The notes: generated by a model not told the origin, from the letters alone. Positions 17,256-27,166 are shown, counted from the first letter of the stretch. The stretch: 64,000 bases of DNA from Marinobacter nauticus (GCF_019801015.1 NZ_JAHVJZ010000006.1:1-64000); one strand, 5' to 3'. Numbers and translations are program-made.

Positions 17256-18610
17256 GAAATCGCTCCAAGGGCATCCAGCAGTCGGGTGTGGATCCCTTCA
17301 AATCCACCGTTGCTCATCACCAGTACGGTGTCACCGGGTTGGGCGTCTGCGACGACAGCGTCAATCAACGCGTCAACACTGTTGGCCATCGTCGTCGGCA
17401 CCGGCGCATCCGCCATGGCGCCACTTAAATCCCAGCCCAGTCCGGGAGGTTCAAACACGTAGGCCCGGTCGGCCGAGGCCAGGGAGGCCGCCAGCGTGGC
17501 CTGATGCACCCCCTGCTTCATGGTGTTGGAGCGTGGCTCCAACACCGCCAGAATGCGGCGTTCAGCCCCCAGGCGGGCGCGCAAACCGGCCAGGGTGGTG
17601 GCGATCGCCGTGGGATGGTGAGCGAAGTCGTCGTACAGCCCGACCCCACCGGCTTCGCCACGAAACTCCATACGACGCTTCGGCCCGGCAAAACGGCCAA
17701 GGGAGCGAATCCCATCTGCAGGTCGCACCCCAACATGACGGGCCGCGGCCAGGGCACCCAGAGCATTCTGGATGTTGTGGTCGCCCATCAAATTCCACTC
17801 CACTGCACCCAGTGACTCGCCGTTCAGCAGCACTTCAAAACGGCTGCCATCCTCACTCAGCTTGTCAGCCGACCAGCCTTCGGGGCCAATCAGCGCTTGC
17901 TCACTCCAGCACCCTTTGGCCATCACTTGTGCGATGGCGTTGTCTGCGGCCGGCCAGATGATCTGGCCCGTGCCAGGCACGGTACGCACCAGGTGATGGA
18001 ACTGGCGCTGAATGTCCGCCAGCGAATCAAAGATGTCGGCGTGGTCAAACTCGAGGTTATTGATCAGCAGGGTGCGGGGGCGGTAGTGCACAAACTTGGA
18101 GCGCTTATCGAAAAACGCGCTGTCGTATTCGTCCGCTTCCACCACAAAGAAGGGGGTCTCACCCAGCCGGGCAGACACCCCAAACTCCTGAGGCACACCA
18201 CCAATCAGAAAGCCCGGCGCCAGCTGATTGTCGTCCAGCAGCCAGGCCAGCATCGACGCGGTGGTGGTTTTGCCGTGGGTACCGGACACCGCCAGCACCC
18301 AACGCCCGCGCAGCACGTGTTCACACAGAAACTGCGGTCCGGAGGTGTAGGCCATGCCGCGCTCGAGCACCGCTTCCACGCAGGGGTTGCCACGACTCAT
18401 GGCGTTGCCAATCACCACCAGATCCGGCTCCGGATTCAGCTGGGCCGGATCGTACCCCTCAATCAGCTCGATGCCCTGCTGTTCCAGCTGAGTGCTCATC
18501 GGCGGGTAAACGTTGGCGTCGGAGCCGGTAACGCGGTGGCCCTGGGCACGGGCCAGCAGCGCAAGGCCACCCATAAAGGTGCCGCAAATCCCCAGAATAT
18601 GAACGTGCAT
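17252..18610 (-). CDS. mpl: Murein peptide ligase Mpl
   Basis: The 452-residue Mur-ligase family enzyme attaches the recycled tripeptide L-Ala-gamma-D-Glu-meso-DAP to UDP-MurNAc in peptidoglycan recycling. Features: [20 protein letters not shown]-terminus, ATP loop [12 protein letters not shown] (about residue 110), [27 protein letters not shown], and [10 protein letters not shown]. The ATG at 18610 has CAGGA seven bases upstream; a start ten codons earlier is unlikely. First gene of mpl-ubiX-hpt. Confidence 0.96.
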   Translation of the reverse strand: MHVHILGICGTFMGGLALLARAQGHRVTGSDANVYPPMSTQLEQQGIELIEGYDPAQLNPEPDLVVIGNAMSRGNPCVEAVLERGMAYTSGPQFLCEHVLRGRWVLAVSGTHGKTTTASMLAWLLDDNQLAPGFLIGGVPQEFGVSARLGETPFFVVEADEYDSAFFDKRSKFVHYRPRTLLINNLEFDHADIFDSLADIQRQFHHLVRTVPGTGQIIWPAADNAIAQVMAKGCWSEQALIGPEGWSADKLSEDGSRFEVLLNGESLGAVEWNLMGDHNIQNALGALAAARHVGVRPADGIRSLGRFAGPKRRMEFRGEAGGVGLYDDFAHHPTAIATTLAGLRARLGAERRILAVLEPRSNTMKQGVHQATLAASLASADRAYVFEPPGLGWDLSGAMADAPVPTTMANSVDALIDAVVADAQPGDTVLVMSNGGFEGIHTRLLDALGAIS

Positions 18611-18806
18611 GGGCAGTCCTGGTAAGCCGAAAAGCGCCATTGTAACCGGCCTCGGCGTCGTGCTTCAAAGTTCGCGCCACTTCGGTCTGGAATCCCCGGT
18701 TCACAGGCCAGACCATCCAGGCTTTAGCGCGGCCGCCGGTTTCGTTCTGCCCCGCCAGGGGCAGGAGGCGGATCACAAATTGCAGCGGGAGACCGGCCCA
18801 AAGACA

Positions 18807-18822
18807 AGACGTTTAGACGTCT
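18807..18822 (+). promoter_or_regulatory. MetJ-type operator (two tandem met boxes)
   Basis: AGACGTTT followed directly by AGACGTCT, one mismatch from two perfect copies of the 8-bp met box consensus AGACGTCT. It ends three bases before the -35 hexamer of the transporter promoter. MetJ binds such boxes with S-adenosylmethionine, so the gene should be repressed when methionine is plentiful. Confidence 0.75.
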
Positions 18823-18825
18823 ATA

Positions 18826-18854
18826 TTGACGGACTTCTGGAATTCCACTACAGT
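18826..18854 (+). promoter_or_regulatory. Sigma-70 promoter of the NhaC-type transporter
   Basis: TTGACG at 18826-18831 and TACAGT at 18849-18854 with 17-bp spacing, directly downstream of the met boxes and 56 bp before the start codon. Confidence 0.65.
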
Positions 18855-18910
18855 CGCCGCCAATGTAGTAACGTGCCGCCATCCAAAACGCGGCCGGTTG
18901 GAGAGTTTCC

Positions 18911-20269
18911 ATGAGCCAAACCCAGGCCTGCGCGGCCAACGCCGCAATCGACACCCCCGCCGCCACGCCGCTGGCGCTGCTGCCCCTGGTCCTGTTTCTG
19001 GTGCTGTTTGTCGGTACCGGCACTTACCTGACCTTCCAGGGCGTGGAGTTCGCGTTTTACGAGCTCTCTCCGGTGATCGCCATCCTGCCCGCCATTGTGC
19101 TGGCCCTGACTCTGGGTGCGCTGAAGTTCCAGCAGCCGCTGGAGAGCGGCATCAACACCTTTATCAAAGGGATTGGCGACAGCAACATCATCGCCATGTG
19201 CCTGATCTACCTGCTGGCCGGCGGTTTCGCCGCTGTGGTGTCCGCCACTGGCGGCGTTGATGCCACCGTGGCGCTGGGCCTGACCCTGATCCCCGCATCT
19301 CTGCTGCTGCCGGGCCTGTTCCTGATCAGCGCCTTTATCTCCACCGCCATGGGCACCTCCATGGGCACCATTGCCGCCGTCGCACCGGTGGCGCTGGGCA
19401 TCGCCCAACAAACCGGCATCGACCCGGCGCTGATGGCCGGTGTGGTGCTGTCCGGTGCCATGTTCGGTGACAACCTTTCCATCATCTCTGACACCACCAT
19501 CGCCGCCACCCGCACTCAGGGCGCGGAGATGAAAGACAAATTCCGCGAAAACATCCGCATTGCCGCCCCGGCAGCGCTGATTGCCGTGCTGCTGTTTGCC
19601 ATTGCCGGCAGCGGTCAGGCCCAGATCGCTCCGCAGGAGTTTGAGCTGTTTAAGGTGTTGCCGTACCTGGCCATCCTGGTGCTGGCAGTGATCGGCATCA
19701 ACGTGTTTGTGGTGCTCTCTCTGGGCATCGTGCTGGCCGCGCTGACCGCATTCGTCACCGCCGACTACAGCCTGATGACCCTGGGCAAAGACCTGATGGG
19801 CGGCTTCGCCAAGATGCAGGAGATCTTTATCCTCTCCATGCTGGTGGGCGGTCTGGCTGCACTGATGAGCGCACAAGGTGGCCTGGCCTGGCTAACCGAC
19901 AAAGTCGCTGCCCTGATCGCCCGCCTGAGCCGCCGCGGCAACTCTGCTGCCGCCGAGCTCGGCATGGGCGCACTGGTGGCCAGCACCAATGCCTGTGTGG
20001 CCAACAACACCGTCTCCATCATTGTGGCCGGTCCGGTGGCCCGCTCTCTGGCGGAGCAAAACCAGGTGGCCCCCCGCCGCGCAGCGGCAACCCTGGACAT
20101 CTTTGCCTGCATCATTCAGGGCCTGATCCCCTACGGCGCCCAAGCACTGTTGCTGGCCGCGACCTTCTCCCTGTCCCCCATCGCGGTGGTGGCTCAGGGC
20201 TGGTACTGCATGTTGCTGACCGCATTCGCCATCGGCGCCATCCTCTGGCGTGGCCGTCAAAGTCACTGA
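18911..20269 (+). CDS. metT: NhaC-superfamily transporter, MetT-type methionine uptake candidate
   Basis: The 452-residue inner-membrane protein has about eleven to twelve hydrophobic helices and the family segments FISTAMGTSMGTIAAVAPVA, GAMFGDNLSIISDTTIAA and ASTNACVANNTVSIIVAGPVA, typical of the NhaC Na+/H+ antiporter superfamily. MetT is a branch of this superfamily predicted from comparative genomics to carry methionine and often controlled by MetJ or a SAM riboswitch. The MetJ-type operator at 18807 places this gene in that branch. Transport specificity is inference from regulation, and a generic Na+/H+ antiporter is the alternative. It ends before a terminator at 20291. Confidence 0.75.
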   Translation: MSQTQACAANAAIDTPAATPLALLPLVLFLVLFVGTGTYLTFQGVEFAFYELSPVIAILPAIVLALTLGALKFQQPLESGINTFIKGIGDSNIIAMCLIYLLAGGFAAVVSATGGVDATVALGLTLIPASLLLPGLFLISAFISTAMGTSMGTIAAVAPVALGIAQQTGIDPALMAGVVLSGAMFGDNLSIISDTTIAATRTQGAEMKDKFRENIRIAAPAALIAVLLFAIAGSGQAQIAPQEFELFKVLPYLAILVLAVIGINVFVVLSLGIVLAALTAFVTADYSLMTLGKDLMGGFAKMQEIFILSMLVGGLAALMSAQGGLAWLTDKVAALIARLSRRGNSAAAELGMGALVASTNACVANNTVSIIVAGPVARSLAEQNQVAPRRAAATLDIFACIIQGLIPYGAQALLLAATFSLSPIAVVAQGWYCMLLTAFAIGAILWRGRQSH

Positions 20270-20290
20270 GTCCGGAACCTTTTTTGATCA

Positions 20291-20317
20291 CGGCTGCCCA
20301 CAGAGGCAGCCGTTTTT
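20291..20317 (+). terminator. Rho-independent terminator of the MetT-type gene
   Basis: CGGCTGCC / GGCAGCCG stem with a CACAGA loop followed by five T. Confidence 0.88.
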
Positions 20318-20352
20318 GTACAATGGTTCTGTACAGTCCAAAGGAGCAATAC

Positions 20353-20685
20353 GTGAACGAACTGCGTCGAGAACTGAAACTGGCCGGGCTGGGCTACGCC
20401 CTTTTTGTGGTGGCCTTTTTCCTCGCCTTCGGCCCTTATGCCTTTGCCGATGGTGGCAAAGAGGCCGCCGAAATCATGGGTGGCAAGGTCGGCATGATCA
20501 GCGCCATCTCTGCCGCGCTGGTGGCTCTGGGCGGCGTCGCCAGCTGTCTGCTGAGTGTGGTGTTCAGCCTGAAATCCCTGAAAGACAGCCCCCAAGGGCA
20601 GTCGGTCGCGGCCCTGTTTCTGGCCCTGCTGCCGTTGCTTCTGATCGGTTTGTTTATCTGGCAGAACCAACGCTTGCTGTTCTAA
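20353..20685 (+). CDS. Small inner-membrane protein, 110 residues
   Basis: The GTG at 20353 is chosen because AAGGAG lies 6 bases upstream; an ATG at 20284 would read through the preceding terminator. Three hydrophobic helices are visible (about 11-31, 46-70, 83-103), separated by a loop with GGKEAAEIMGG. I recognise no family. It is flanked on both sides by terminators and is therefore probably a single-gene transcript. Confidence 0.7.
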   Translation: MNELRRELKLAGLGYALFVVAFFLAFGPYAFADGGKEAAEIMGGKVGMISAISAALVALGGVASCLLSVVFSLKSLKDSPQGQSVAALFLALLPLLLIGLFIWQNQRLLF

Positions 20686-20701
20686 GCCACTCATCAAACT
20701 G

Positions 20702-20728
20702 AAAAAGCCGGCGCATGCCGGCTTTTTT
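20702..20728 (+). terminator. Rho-independent terminator
   Basis: AAAAAGCCGGC GCAT GCCGGCTTTTTT, symmetric and able to work in both directions, located 16 bases after the small membrane protein stop. Confidence 0.88.
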
Positions 20729-20801
20729 GATCCACCTCACGGCCCCATCAGACTCGCCGCCTTAAACTTGCATTTCATTATCCAGTTTATAGGAAGCGAC
20801 C

Positions 20802-21065
20802 ATGTCCACTCTGACCCTGGCGGTGTTGTACGGTTTTACCGGCCTGATGGCGCTGGTGGCCCCCTACCTGTTGTTGGCCTGCCTGGCTTCGGGTTACTGG
20901 TGGATGTGGCCGGTTGGTGTCGGATTCTTCGTGGTGATTCTCACCTTCCTGCCGCCCCCGGTCGCTTTGATCTCCTGTTATCTGGCGGTGGGTGGTGCCG
21001 CGCTGTTGCTGCTGAAACGTCTGTGGCAGTGCTACCAGGCCCGAACCGAAAAACGCCCCGCTTAA
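20802..21065 (+). CDS. Small membrane protein, 87 residues
   Basis: The ATG follows AGGAAG. Three hydrophobic segments (about residues 4-28, 31-50, 52-70), the middle one with SGYWWMWPVGVGFF, are followed by a short basic cytoplasmic tail (KRLWQCYQARTEKRP). No family recognised. The stop codon lies inside the stem of the following terminator hairpin, a compact arrangement. Confidence 0.65.
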   Translation: MSTLTLAVLYGFTGLMALVAPYLLLACLASGYWWMWPVGVGFFVVILTFLPPPVALISCYLAVGGAALLLLKRLWQCYQARTEKRPA

Positions 21066-21077
21066 GCGGGGCGTTTC
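21051..21077. terminator. Bidirectional terminator hairpin overlapping a stop codon
   Basis: AAACGCCCCGC TTAA GCGGGGCGTTT; the T-run is better on the minus strand, so it mainly ends the lipoprotein gene at 21091 and secondarily the small plus-strand gene. Confidence 0.75.
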
Positions 21078-21090
21078 ATCGACTGGGCAC

Positions 21091-22404
21091 TCAGTATATG
21101 AACACTTCCAGCGACTGGTACTCGTAGTTGTCCCAGAAGCTGTAGGGCTGATTACCATCGAGTCGCACGCGGCGGAACTCATCGGCACTCAGTCCATTGT
21201 GATAACCATAAATCATCACATCCAATCGCAGCCCGCCCAGCTGCTCCAACTCCCGCATCGCGTAGTCCGGCAGCTCCAGCGCGGGCATCGTGCCCTGCAA
21301 CGGCGCTTCCACCGACCAGCTGGCCGGTTCGCCGTATGCGTACATGCTCAGCCGGAGCAGGTTGTAGGCGGGGCCCAAATTGGAGAAGTTGTAACTGGAG
21401 GGACGGTCCGCAACCATGCCCTCAAACAGGTTCACGGCCGCATTCTTAAACGCCGCCTCATTTTGAGGCAGGTCCAGCCTGACCGCGCCATCCTTAATCT
21501 CTGCACGGCGCAAACGCCAATACCCCGCTTCCCCCTCGACCGTTGAACCGGAAAAATCGTTGGTTCGGGCGATCGCCAGGTTGTGGTCATGCAGGTTGGG
21601 GAAGTGGTACAGCTCGCCATTGTAATTGCTGAAGAAGTAGCTGGCCGTCTCGCCTTCCGGCGTACGGGCATAGCTGTAGGTGGTCGCCTCAGCGTCATTC
21701 ACCGTCACGTTGACCAGCTCCCCGCGGCTGCGGCTGTCTGCAAAGGTGTTGCTGTCCAGCCTCACCGTCCGGGTCGAATCAAAATCCACCTCAAATCGGG
21801 CAGCATAAACTTCGCCACTGCGGATCGACGCATCCAACACCAGATCCACCGGCTGCCACTCTCCTTCGTACTGACACATCTCTATGGTTTTATTGAGGTT
21901 CAGCTGAGTGATGTAGCGCGAGGCCCCCTGGCGATGCAGCAGGTTAATGTCCGCATCCCAGTAGGTCACCGGCAAATCGCCCAAATCAAAGGTGACGTCC
22001 TGGCACTGGCAACTGGAGCGGTCCGCCAGATCGGCGAAGTAAAATGGTCCCGGTTCGCCAGAGTTCCAGTTGGCAAAGGTCCGCACATCCACACCGGAAT
22101 ACCCGTTTTTATCGGTATCCTGCCCAATCACGGTAAAGTGCGCGCCGTTTTGCGGCCACTCAAATGACACAGTGCCATCGCTGCCGGTTTCCCGACTCAT
22201 CAGAATACGACCATCCTGATGGTGAACCAGAACCTCGGCACCAGCCAGCGGTGACTCCACACCGCAGTAGTCATAACGGATCGTTTCGATCTGAATGCGC
22301 TCCCCCGCCAATTCGGAGCCTCCGGCACTTTCATCACCGGAAGATCCACCACAACCTGCCAGGCCGGTGGCCAGCAACAGCGTCCATGCAACTGGATTTT
22401 TCAT
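21091..22404 (-). CDS. Lipoprotein of unknown function, 437 residues
   Basis: The signal peptide ends in the lipobox LAGC (Cys18), followed by GGSSGDES, so the mature protein should be anchored to the outer membrane after lipidation. The body has an Ig-like or transthyretin-like start (SPLAGAEVLVHHQDGRILMS, then DGTVSFEWPQNG) and a cluster of cysteines (SCQCQ). The rest appears beta-rich with no domain I can name. It is preceded by an AT-rich 219-bp intergenic region that it shares with the divergent fbp gene. Confidence 0.75.
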   Translation of the reverse strand: MKNPVAWTLLLATGLAGCGGSSGDESAGGSELAGERIQIETIRYDYCGVESPLAGAEVLVHHQDGRILMSRETGSDGTVSFEWPQNGAHFTVIGQDTDKNGYSGVDVRTFANWNSGEPGPFYFADLADRSSCQCQDVTFDLGDLPVTYWDADINLLHRQGASRYITQLNLNKTIEMCQYEGEWQPVDLVLDASIRSGEVYAARFEVDFDSTRTVRLDSNTFADSRSRGELVNVTVNDAEATTYSYARTPEGETASYFFSNYNGELYHFPNLHDHNLAIARTNDFSGSTVEGEAGYWRLRRAEIKDGAVRLDLPQNEAAFKNAAVNLFEGMVADRPSSYNFSNLGPAYNLLRLSMYAYGEPASWSVEAPLQGTMPALELPDYAMRELEQLGGLRLDVMIYGYHNGLSADEFRRVRLDGNQPYSFWDNYEYQSLEVFIY

Positions 22405-22623
22405 GCGTTTTCCCTAACAACGTTATTAAAGCTTTCCTAAGCACAATCCATGCTAAAGCGCTCAAGATATGAACTCCATATTTTCTTATCATTTTTGTAA
22501 CCTCTCAGGGGCACTCAGGCCCAGCGCCACGCTGTCGCGCTATTCCCCCTGCAATCACCGCCGGCTTCCGCTATCATTGCGGCCATTAAATGCCCTACAA
22601 AATCAGTCATACAGGACACCTTC

Positions 22624-23586
22624 ATGCACACTCTTCAAGAGACCCTGACCCGTCGCGGCATCGACGGCGAGCTGCAATCCCTGATCGAAACCCTGGCCAA
22701 CTGCGCCAATGAGATCAGCGCGCTGGTGCGCGGCGGTGCGCTGGCGGGCGTATTGGGTGCAACGGAAAGCGAAAACGTACAAGGTGAAACCCAGAAGAAG
22801 CTGGATGTGATCGCCAATGACCTGATCAAGGATGCCCTGAGCGCCCAGCCTCTGGTGAAGGGCCTGGCCTCCGAAGAGGAAGACCATGTGGTACCGGCTC
22901 ATGCCGATGGCCGCTTCCTGGTGAGTTTTGATCCGCTGGATGGCTCCTCCAACATCGACATCAACTCGCTGGTGGGCACCATCTTTTCCGTGCTGCCTGC
23001 CCCGGCAGGCGACGTGACCGAAGCCGCCTTTATGCAGCCCGGCAAAAACCAGGTGGCCGCCTGCTACATGCTGTACGGCCCGGCGACCGTGATGGCCCTG
23101 ACCACCGGCGATGGCACCCTGATGTTCACTCTGGATCCGAAAACCGGTGACTTTATGCTGGTGGAAGAGCGGGTTCAGATCCCGGAAGACACCGCCGAGT
23201 TCGCCATCAACATGTCCAATCAGCGCTTCTGGCAGCCTGCCATGCAGGCGTACATTGCGGACTGTCTGAAAGGCAAAGAGGGTCAACGCGGTAAGAACTT
23301 CAACATGCGCTGGATTGCCGCCATGGTGGGCGATGTGCACCGGGTCCTGTCCCGCGGCGGCCTGTTTACCTACCCGCAGGACACCAAGAACCCGGCCAAG
23401 CCGTTCAAACTTCGTCTGATGTACGAAGCCAACCCGATGAGCTTTCTGGTGGAGCAAGCCGGTGGAGTGGCTTCTACCGGTTACGAGCGCATTATGGCCA
23501 TTCAGCCGGAACAGATTCACCAGCGCGTTGCGGTGATCCTGGGCTCCAAAAACGAAGTGAATACCTGCCTGGATTACCACGGCTGA
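22624..23586 (+). CDS. fbp: Fructose-1,6-bisphosphatase, class I
   Basis: The 320-residue gluconeogenic enzyme removes the 1-phosphate of fructose-1,6-bisphosphate. The metal site [20 protein letters not shown], the ASEEED segment and the C-terminal [18 protein letters not shown] with [13 protein letters not shown] match class I enzymes and Shewanella-type length. A terminator shared with the convergent pyrophosphatase gene follows. Confidence 0.96.
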   Translation: MHTLQETLTRRGIDGELQSLIETLANCANEISALVRGGALAGVLGATESENVQGETQKKLDVIANDLIKDALSAQPLVKGLASEEEDHVVPAHADGRFLVSFDPLDGSSNIDINSLVGTIFSVLPAPAGDVTEAAFMQPGKNQVAACYMLYGPATVMALTTGDGTLMFTLDPKTGDFMLVEERVQIPEDTAEFAINMSNQRFWQPAMQAYIADCLKGKEGQRGKNFNMRWIAAMVGDVHRVLSRGGLFTYPQDTKNPAKPFKLRLMYEANPMSFLVEQAGGVASTGYERIMAIQPEQIHQRVAVILGSKNEVNTCLDYHG

Positions 23587-23603
23587 GTCGACAATCCGAG
23601 CAC

Positions 23604-23633
23604 AAAAAAGGCGCCCCGATGGGCGCCTTTTTT
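23604..23633. terminator. Bidirectional rho-independent terminator between fbp and ppaC
   Basis: AAAAAAGGCGCCC CGAT GGGCGCCTTTTTT, with T-runs in both directions. Confidence 0.92.
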
Positions 23634-23647
23634 ATTCACCATTTCGA

Positions 23648-24568
23648 TTAGGCGAAGGCTTCCTGCAGCGGCGGAACTACCTGCTTCTTGCGGCTCAGAA
23701 CGCCGTCCAGCCACACTTTGCCATCCTGCAGCGGCAGGCCGTAAGCGCGCTCGATAACGGTCAGGTCGTCGCTCACGGCCAACAGCTCGGAGCCTTCCTT
23801 CATGATGTCGGTCAGCAGCAGCAGTACGGAGTGGCGGTTACCTTCCGCTTTCAGCTTGGCGATGTCCGCCTCCAGCTCCGGCTTCACCGCGTCCAGTACG
23901 GACAGATCGATCACTTCCAGCTGACCAATGCCAACCAGGTTGCCGTTCATGTCGAAATCTTTAAAGTCGCGCATCACCAGATCGCGGGCCGGGGTACCTT
24001 CCACCGCAGACTTCACCTTGAACATCTCCATGCCCAGGTCCTTAAAGTCTTCGATGCCGGCGATCTCAGCCAGTGCCTCAACACAGCGGATGTCCGCAGT
24101 GGTGCAGGTCGGGGACTTGAAGATCACGGTGTCGGACAGAATGGCACACAGCATGATGCCGGCAATGTTCTTCGGGATCGCCACGCCGTAGAAGTCGTAC
24201 ATCATCTTGATGACGGTGTTGGAACAACCCACCGGACGGATCCAGCACTCCAGCGGAGTGGAGGTGGTCAGGTCGCCCAGCTTATGGTGGTCTACGATGC
24301 CAACAATGGTGGCCTCTGCGATGTCATCCGGAGCCTGGGTCACTTCAGAGTGATCCACGATGTAAACCTGCTCACCGGCGTAGCTCAGCTTCAGCTCAGG
24401 GGCTTCAAAACCAAACTTATCCAGGATAAAAGCGGTTTCCGGGGACAGCTCACCCAGACGGGTGGCGACCGCTTCTTCACCAATCTGATTTTTCAGGTAG
24501 GCCAGTGCAATGGCACCGCAGATGGAATCGGAATCCGGGATCTTGTGACCCACGCAGTAAATCGGCAT
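23648..24568 (-). CDS. ppaC: Manganese-dependent inorganic pyrophosphatase (family II)
   Basis: The 306-residue DHH-family enzyme hydrolyses pyrophosphate. The metal ligands are visible as GHKIPDSDS near the start, VDHSE around 73, VDHHKLGD near 92-98, ILSDT near 144-149, and the C-terminal substrate motif SRKKQVVPPL. This type is evolutionarily unrelated to the common family I Ppa. It is not linked to a pathway by neighbours; convergent with fbp. A good purine tract (GAGGAGACG) precedes the ATG. Confidence 0.95.
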   Translation of the reverse strand: MPIYCVGHKIPDSDSICGAIALAYLKNQIGEEAVATRLGELSPETAFILDKFGFEAPELKLSYAGEQVYIVDHSEVTQAPDDIAEATIVGIVDHHKLGDLTTSTPLECWIRPVGCSNTVIKMMYDFYGVAIPKNIAGIMLCAILSDTVIFKSPTCTTADIRCVEALAEIAGIEDFKDLGMEMFKVKSAVEGTPARDLVMRDFKDFDMNGNLVGIGQLEVIDLSVLDAVKPELEADIAKLKAEGNRHSVLLLLTDIMKEGSELLAVSDDLTVIERAYGLPLQDGKVWLDGVLSRKKQVVPPLQEAFA

Positions 24569-24660
24569 AGAAAACGTCTCCTCAAAATGTGCGGCGATTT
24601 TAACAAAAATCGGTCGGAGACGGGAATAGCTGACTGCCCTGCCCGGATTAGCGCAAAACG

Positions 24661-25788
24661 TCAGTGGCGATGACTCTGCAACGCCAGCAACTTCTGTTGA
24701 TAGCGTGCCCGTTCGTCTTTCGGCGCCAGACGCTCGGCCTGGTTCAGATGGCGGGCGCTGAGCATCAGGTTACCCTGCTGGAAATACGCCCGGGACAGAC
24801 CGAAATGAAACTCGTGCCGGTAGTCTGCCAGATCCACGGCCTTGCGATAGAAACGAACCGCCTTATCGTAATCCCCGGCCTGGTAGGCCAGTTCACCCAT
24901 ATCAAAATGGTAGTAGGGGTTGCGGATCCGCTTCAGCTCCAACTGGCCATGCACCTGCTGCCACTCCAGCAGTCGATCCTGGCTCGCCAGCAGGATCGCC
25001 AGATTGTGCAGGGCGTCCAATTCACTGTTGGGGAAGGTGATGGCATAGCGGTAAACCGTCTCCGCCTGTGACTCCAGGCCGGTCTGGCGATACAGCACGC
25101 CCAGAGTATTCCAGGCCTGGCCATAATCGGGGGCTTCGGACAGCGCGGCTTTGAGCAGATGATAGGCCCGATCCCGCTCGCCCTGCACCAATGCCTCGGC
25201 TGCCAGGTTGTTGTAGTAACGGGCCAACAACTGGCTGCGGTTCAGGGGCACCAACTCATAACCGCGCAGCTGATTGCCCGGCAGGAAATCCACTGTCACG
25301 CCACCATCGGTGACCCGAAACTCGTTGGCCCGTTCGGGCGCCGCGAGGCGGAGGTTAACGTGCCCATTTAACAGATAGAGGCTGCCCTGCCGGTCCCAGA
25401 CCGGAGGTGACTTAACCAGTTGAAACCGCACCGGCATGTCCAGTGCGTCCGCCAGCGCAGCGGTCATCACCACCAGCGACATGCAGTTGCCCGCCCGCTG
25501 CTCAAAGGTTTCTGCCGCCGTCTGAGTCAGCCGGTTGTCGTAAAGAATGCCGCCATCTTCACGGATCAATGTCAGCAGGCCGGCCTGTGGATCGCCACTT
25601 CTTCGCAGCACCGCAACGGTCTGCTTCATCTCGGGGCTCAAGGTGAAAATGGCTGATTCGCTCGGCACTTCGGCATGGGGGGCGAAGTGATCGTCCGCAA
25701 ACAGCAGCGCATCGGAAGGCTTATTCAGGTCCGGTCCTGAGGCGCACCCGCCCAGTAACAGGACCAACAAAAACAGGATAGGCTTCAT
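24661..25788 (-). CDS. Transglutaminase-like / TPR lipoprotein
   Basis: The 375-residue protein has a lipoprotein signal peptide (LLLGGCASG, Cys at 15). A transglutaminase-like segment follows with candidate catalytic residues in QRAGNCMSLVVM (Cys about 102), NGHVNLRL (His about 143) and VDFLPGNQ (Asp about 168). The C-terminal half (about 195-365) contains at least four TPR units (AWNTLGVLYRQTGL, YYHFDMGELAYQAGDYDKAVRFYRKAV, HFGLSRAYFQQGNLMLSARHL). Such proteins are usually envelope-associated and the triad could support a peptidase or cross-linking role. It is a single gene after ppaC with the same orientation. Confidence 0.8.
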   Translation of the reverse strand: MKPILFLLVLLLGGCASGPDLNKPSDALLFADDHFAPHAEVPSESAIFTLSPEMKQTVAVLRRSGDPQAGLLTLIREDGGILYDNRLTQTAAETFEQRAGNCMSLVVMTAALADALDMPVRFQLVKSPPVWDRQGSLYLLNGHVNLRLAAPERANEFRVTDGGVTVDFLPGNQLRGYELVPLNRSQLLARYYNNLAAEALVQGERDRAYHLLKAALSEAPDYGQAWNTLGVLYRQTGLESQAETVYRYAITFPNSELDALHNLAILLASQDRLLEWQQVHGQLELKRIRNPYYHFDMGELAYQAGDYDKAVRFYRKAVDLADYRHEFHFGLSRAYFQQGNLMLSARHLNQAERLAPKDERARYQQKLLALQSHRH

Positions 25789-25927
25789 CCTTTAACCCTA
25801 GACCACCCATCGCAAATTCACCTCCGCGACACAAAAGCGTCATAGACGTTTGCTAGCGAAATTTGCGGGCGAATTTCTTGCCCTGTTGAGGTAGGGTGAC
25901 ACATCCCCACCGAGCAAGGATCTGCCC

Positions 25928-27127
25928 GTGTCATTCCGCGACCCCAAAGCCCGTCTTTTACTTGGCCTCACCTTCGTTATGTCGATGGTGTTCGCGACCT
26001 GGCAGACCCTGCTCAACAACTTTGTGGTGGAGGTGGCCCAGTTTGATGGTGCCCAGATTGGGTTGCTGCAATCGTTGCGCGAGGTACCCGGGTTTCTGGC
26101 CTTTACCGCGGTGTTTGTGCTGCTGGTGATGCGGGAGCAAACTCTGGCTCTGGTGGCCATGGCACTGCTGTGCGTTGGCGTCGCCATCACCGGCTTCTTT
26201 CCGTCGGCCATCGGCCTCTACGCCACAACCGTGTTGATGAGCATCGGGTTTCACTACTACGAAACCGTCAACCAATCCCTGACCCTGCAATGGCTGCCCA
26301 AGGAGAAAAGCGCCGAGTTCATGGGCCGTGCGCTGTCCGTGAAAGCCGCGGGAGCCCTGCTGGCCTATGCCGCCATCTGGCTGCTGATGACCGCATTGGG
26401 CTGGGATTACCGCTGGATGTACCTGGCAGCGGGCCTGTCGGGGTTGTTGATGCTGGGCTACCTGGTGTGGCGCTTTCCCCGCTTTGATAACCCCCACCCT
26501 CAACATAAGAAGTTGCTGCTGCGCCGCCGCTACTGGCTCTACTACGGCCTGACGTTTCTGTCCGGTGCCCGCCGTCAGATCTTTATGGTGTTCGCCGGCT
26601 TTATGATGGTGGAAAAGTTCGGCTACAGCGTCGCCGCCATTACCGGGCTGTTTCTGATCAACTACCTGTTTAACCTGTTGTTTGCCCCCGCCATTGGTCG
26701 CTTTGTCCAGCGCGCGGGCGAGCGGCGGGCACTGACCGTCGAGTACGTTGGCCTGGCGCTGGTGTTCACCAGCTACGCCTTTGTCGAAAACGCCACGTTT
26801 GCGGGCGCGCTTTACGTCATCGACCATCTTCTGTTTGCGCTGGCCATCGCCATCAAAAGCTATCTGCAAAAGATCGCGGATCCGAAAGACCTCGCCGCCA
26901 CCGCCTCGGTCAGTTTCACCATTAACCACATCGCCGCAGTGATCATCCCGGCGCTGCTCGGCATTCTCTGGCTGACCGCCCCCGCCGCGGTCTTCCTGAT
27001 CGGCACCGGCTTCGCCCTGGCCTCACTGCTGCTGTGCCGGAATATCCCGGACCACCCTGACGCCAGCAATCCCGTGCGTTGGGCCCCCACGTCACTTCAA
27101 AACCGCGCTCCGCAAAACCCCACCTAA
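25928..27127 (+). CDS. MFS transporter of unknown substrate
   Basis: The 399-residue protein starts at GTG 25928 with AAGGA upstream. About twelve hydrophobic helices run through the sequence, with a charged central loop (RFPRFDNPHPQHKKLLLRRR) and a polar C-terminal tail. It begins directly with a membrane helix (LLLGLTFVMSMVFATWQTLLNNF) and has QIGLLQSLREVPGFLA where efflux families carry loop motifs. Substrate unknown. The SRPBCC gene follows at 39 bp, so they may be co-transcribed. Confidence 0.8.
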   Translation: MSFRDPKARLLLGLTFVMSMVFATWQTLLNNFVVEVAQFDGAQIGLLQSLREVPGFLAFTAVFVLLVMREQTLALVAMALLCVGVAITGFFPSAIGLYATTVLMSIGFHYYETVNQSLTLQWLPKEKSAEFMGRALSVKAAGALLAYAAIWLLMTALGWDYRWMYLAAGLSGLLMLGYLVWRFPRFDNPHPQHKKLLLRRRYWLYYGLTFLSGARRQIFMVFAGFMMVEKFGYSVAAITGLFLINYLFNLLFAPAIGRFVQRAGERRALTVEYVGLALVFTSYAFVENATFAGALYVIDHLLFALAIAIKSYLQKIADPKDLAATASVSFTINHIAAVIIPALLGILWLTAPAAVFLIGTGFALASLLLCRNIPDHPDASNPVRWAPTSLQNRAPQNPT

Positions 27128-27166
27128 ACTCAGTAGGTGCCGAAGTGTTGCTGTCGGAGGCGTGTC

